The translations under genes were made by a program, and so were the position numbers. From Acetobacteraceae bacterium (GTDB taxonomy: Bacteria > Pseudomonadota > Alphaproteobacteria > Acetobacterales > Acetobacteraceae), in contig JANXRT010000157.1 of NCBI GenBank assembly GCA_025356735.1, positions 1 to 11,877 on the forward strand: a stretch of 11,877 nucleotides of DNA. The letters are read 5' to 3'. The notes beneath the pieces are model-generated. The model ran no database searches. It was not told the origin of the DNA and saw only the letters and a program-made list of their open reading frames with translations. The first letter of the stretch is position 1; the number at the start of each line of letters is the position of its first letter. Positions 10,122 through 11,877 of the stretch are shown piece after piece.

Positions 10122-10151
10122 ACCCGCATCCATAAGCCACTTCTCCCCATC

Positions 10152-10161
10152 CCCTTGTGGG
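10152..10161 (+). repeat. Left copy of the 10-bp target-site duplication
   Basis: CCCTTGTGGG immediately precedes the left end of the insertion sequence and is repeated exactly at 11653-11662. It is itself nearly palindromic (CCC-N4-GGG). Confidence 0.85.
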
Positions 10162-10178
10162 CTACGGGAGTCACACAT
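10162..10178 (+). repeat. Left terminal inverted repeat of the IS
   Basis: CTACGGGAGTCACACAT matches the reverse complement of 11636-11652 at 15 of 17 positions (mismatches at positions 7 and 8). Scattered matches continue inward (GCG near 10181-10183). The transposase stop codon (TCA on the + strand, 10171-10173) lies within it. Confidence 0.85.
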
Positions 10179-11552
10179 GTGCGGAATGAGCGAGGTTCCA
10201 TCCTTCGGTCATTCCGTCGAGTTTGATCAATCCACGTGCGATGGTCTTGGGGCCTGCGGGTTTGTAGCCTTTGGAGGTATAGCCGGACCAACCACCGAGC
10301 CGGGCGACGATCCAGGCGAACCAGGCCAGGGTTGCGGGGTGGTGCGGGTTCTTGAGCAATGCGGTCCGACCTTCGAGTTTGGCGTTGAAAGCCTGCAGCA
10401 TTGAAGTGTCCTCTGCGTCAACGGCATCGCTGATCGGCTGTCGCGTGCCGGCATCGCGCGCAATGACGATCTGCATGATGCGGACTGCGGCGATCAGCGC
10501 CGTGACAGCAAGCTTGACGAAGCGTCGTGCCTCGGTGACTTGGGACGTCTCGGCCTGGGCACCAGCACTTTTCAACGTCCGGAACACCTGCTCGATGGTC
10601 CAGCGTGCCTGATACCAGCGCACGATCTCGCGGGCCTGGGCGAGAGTGTCCACCGCATGGGTCGTCAGCAGGCACCAATGCACGCGCGCCGGGCCGCTCG
10701 CGTGGGTCTCGCCCGCGTCCACTTCGGCCACGTCGACGACGCGCAGGGTTACGGTCTGCGGCAGGCTGTGTGGCGCGCTGACCGGACGGGTCAGCGTCAC
10801 GCAGCCCCAGCGCAGGGCGACGCTCGCCGTGCGCGCTGGTTGCGATCCGCGGGCGGGGACCGCAATCGTGTCGCGGTCCTGCTCGGGCCATGCGGCGCAG
10901 GTGGCAAACAGCCGTGACGATGTTGCCAAGGTGCGATCCTGTGCGGCGCGGCAGAGCAGATGCACCGTTGCCGGCCGCCGGGCGAACTGGTCGTAGATGT
11001 CGCTTTCCCGATCGCCGACGACGGTGACCATGGCGGCTTCAGCCAGCACCGCGGCGGCGGTCTCGGCCCCCGACAGCCAACGGCGGGACTCCTTGCGGTC
11101 GGGATCACGTAGCTTGTGGTCGGCCACCTTGCCGCCAGTGCGGTTGATCACCTGGGCACCAACAAGGCCGATCACGCCGTCATGGGCGGCATCAACCGCG
11201 ATCACCGGATGCAGGAAAAGGCCGGGGTCACTGCCGTTGCCGCCGGCGCCAAAGCCGCGCTTGCTCGCAACATGGCTGGCAAAATGCAGTTCGGTGGTGT
11301 CCTGGATAGCAAGCACATGCCGCCCGGCCACGCGGCTGCCGGTTTGCCGGTTTGCCGGCCGGCATGGACCAGCATCTCCTCGGCACTGACTGCGGCGTTG
11401 TCGAGGAAGCGGCCGAACTGCACCGCCTCGTTGCGCGTCTCGGCCAAGGCATGCAGGCACATGGTGGGCGACTGCTGCATCGCCGAAAGCAGGCGTGCGC
11501 CAGTCCTGCGCAACCGCGCATCACCAAACCCACCAAGCTCAACGTCGCTCAT
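10171..11552 (-). pseudogene. IS4-family transposase, broken by an 8-bp tandem duplication
   Basis: A Tn5-like DDE transposase, which would bind the element's ends and move it by cut-and-paste, is split over two frames. From ATG 11552 (AGGGTG ribosome-binding site just upstream) the N-terminal part reads MSDVELGGFGDARLRRTG to SAEEMLVHAGRQTG, resembling the N-terminal domain of Tn5 transposase (GDxR start, VSAEAI...AGAMQT). The rest is in another frame: AIQDTTELHF (first Asp), VVGDRESDIYDQF (second Asp), and YQARWTIEQVFRTLK, an exact Y-2-R-3-E-6-K signature of IS4 transposases with the catalytic Glu. The frames join at two tandem copies of CCGGCAAA; removing one gives a continuous 457-residue protein with D82, D178 and E318, spaced almost as in Tn5 (D97, D188, E326). 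No other damage is seen, so inactivation looks recent. Confidence 0.87.
11343..11358 (-). repeat. 8-bp tandem duplication that shifts the transposase frame
   Basis: Two head-to-tail copies of TTTGCCGG lie at 11343-11350 and 11351-11358 (CCGGCAAA on the coding strand), with partial matches (TGCCGG, CCGG) on both sides. Eight is not a multiple of three, so the second copy changes the frame at the codons after HAGRQTG. Loss of one unit restores QTGSRVAGRHVLAIQDTTE. Confidence 0.9.
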
Positions 11553-11635
11553 GCCCGTCACCCTATCTTGACCGCAAGGGTGTTAGTGAATCGGAAAAAC
11601 CACCGCGCCGCATCAGTGAAAAAGTCGATTCGCGA

Positions 11636-11652
11636 ATGTGTGACCGCCGTAG
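11636..11652 (-). repeat. Right terminal inverted repeat of the IS
   Basis: ATGTGTGACCGCCGTAG is the partner of the left end at 10162-10178 (15 of 17 matches when reverse-complemented). It lies 84 bases upstream of the transposase start, so the transposase promoter should be between the two. Confidence 0.85.
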
Positions 11653-11662
11653 CCCTTGTGGG
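11653..11662 (+). repeat. Right copy of the 10-bp target-site duplication
   Basis: CCCTTGTGGG directly follows the right end of the IS and is identical to 10152-10161. Host sequence resumes at 11663. Confidence 0.85.
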
Positions 11663-11674
11663 AGGGGGCCGGGG

Positions 11675-11681
11675 GGAGGGG
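11675..11681 (+). promoter_or_regulatory. Ribosome-binding site of the UPF0280-family gene
   Basis: GGAGGGG lies nine bases before GTG 11691. An in-frame TGA at 11682-11684 excludes any earlier start, so this site and GTG 11691 go together. Confidence 0.6.
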
Positions 11682-11690
11682 TGACACTCG

Positions 11691-11877
11691 GTGTCGCCGC
11701 AGGCCGCCACCGTCTTAGGCAACCGCCTGCACCTCCAACATGGCCCCATCGACTGCCTGTGCCGTGCCTGGGGTGATGCCGAAGAAATCCGTGCGGCCTA
11801 TGTGCAGGCCGCCGCCGCGTTCCGCACCGTGCTACCGGACCTGTGCGATGAGTTGCCGCGCCTGCGCTCCCCCCTGC
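11691..11877 (+). CDS. UPF0280-family protein, N-terminal part (3' end outside window)
   Basis: The frame is open from GTG 11691 to the right edge, giving 62 residues. The segment RLHLQHGPIDCLCRAWGD, followed by AYVQAAAAFRTVLPDLCDELPRLRSPL, resembles my memory of the start of UPF0280 proteins (COG2122), a conserved group of unknown function distantly related to ApbE flavin transferases. In-frame TGA 11682-11684 makes GTG 11691 the first possible start, supported by GGAGGGG upstream. The IS ends only 28 bases (including the target duplication) before the ribosome-binding site and start region, so the native promoter may now lie on the far side of the IS. The family call rests on a short fragment, and no function is claimed. 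Confidence 0.7.
   Translation, partial: MSPQAATVLGNRLHLQHGPIDCLCRAWGDAEEIRAAYVQAAAAFRTVLPDLCDELPRLRSPL

Larger units (their letters stand above)
10162..11652 (-). mobile_element. IS4-family (IS50/Tn5-like) insertion sequence, 1,491 bp
   Basis: The boundaries come from three agreeing signals. The ends are inverted repeats that begin with CT, as in IS50 and IS10. The element is flanked by an exact 10-bp direct repeat, within the 9-12 bp range of IS4-family target duplications. It carries one transposase frame that fills nearly all of it on the - strand. The transposase stop codon lies inside the left inverted repeat. It separates uvrB from the UPF0280 gene. The 17-bp ends match at 15 positions, so they look usable, but the transposase is interrupted by an 8-bp duplication and the copy is probably inactive unless helped in trans or reverted. 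Confidence 0.88.

Noticed and set aside
11330..11370. Programmed -1 ribosomal frameshift in the transposase
   Set aside because: No classic slippery heptamer such as A-AAA-AAG is present at the junction. The exact 8-bp tandem duplication explains the frame change fully, and Tn5-type transposases are normally made from one frame.

Overview
The window is GC-rich, codon-dense DNA from a Gram-negative bacterium, most likely an alphaproteobacterium. The TamA/TamB pair shows an outer membrane. The EnvZ-like kinase, the style of the UvrB and the G/C-rich intergenic repeats fit Rhodospirillales/Acetobacteraceae, but that placement is inference from general knowledge. No rRNA, tRNA or CRISPR array was seen.

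Layout from left to right. (1) The C-terminal part of an EnvZ-type sensor histidine kinase (1-696, +) enters from the left edge. (2) It converges on a luciferase-like flavin-dependent oxidoreductase (760-1980, -), with a G/C-rich hairpin repeat between the stop codons. (3) A 142-bp divergent region leads to tamA (2123-3967, +) and tamB (3967-7542, +). Their stop and start codons overlap by one base, so they form an operon for the TamA/TamB machine, which links inner and outer membranes for outer-membrane protein and lipid traffic. (4) A 312-bp structured intergenic region (7543-7854) ends in a second repeat copy. (5) uvrB (7855-10023, +) encodes the nucleotide-excision-repair helicase subunit. 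(6) Downstream of uvrB lie a long stem-loop and a third, inverted repeat copy. (7) An IS4-family, Tn5/IS50-like insertion sequence (10162-11652) has terminal inverted repeats and a 10-bp target duplication, and its transposase is on the - strand. (8) The start of a UPF0280-family gene (11691 onward, +) runs off the right edge.

The chromosomal genes are ordinary. The less ordinary material is in the mobile and intergenic DNA. The transposase is broken by an exact 8-bp tandem duplication, and removing one unit restores a complete 457-residue protein with a full DDE triad. The element sits in the loop of a reconstructed hairpin between uvrB and the UPF0280 gene. Three dispersed repeat copies share a GCTA-containing loop, while their stem bases differ in a compensated way. 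I found no convincing new multi-gene system here.
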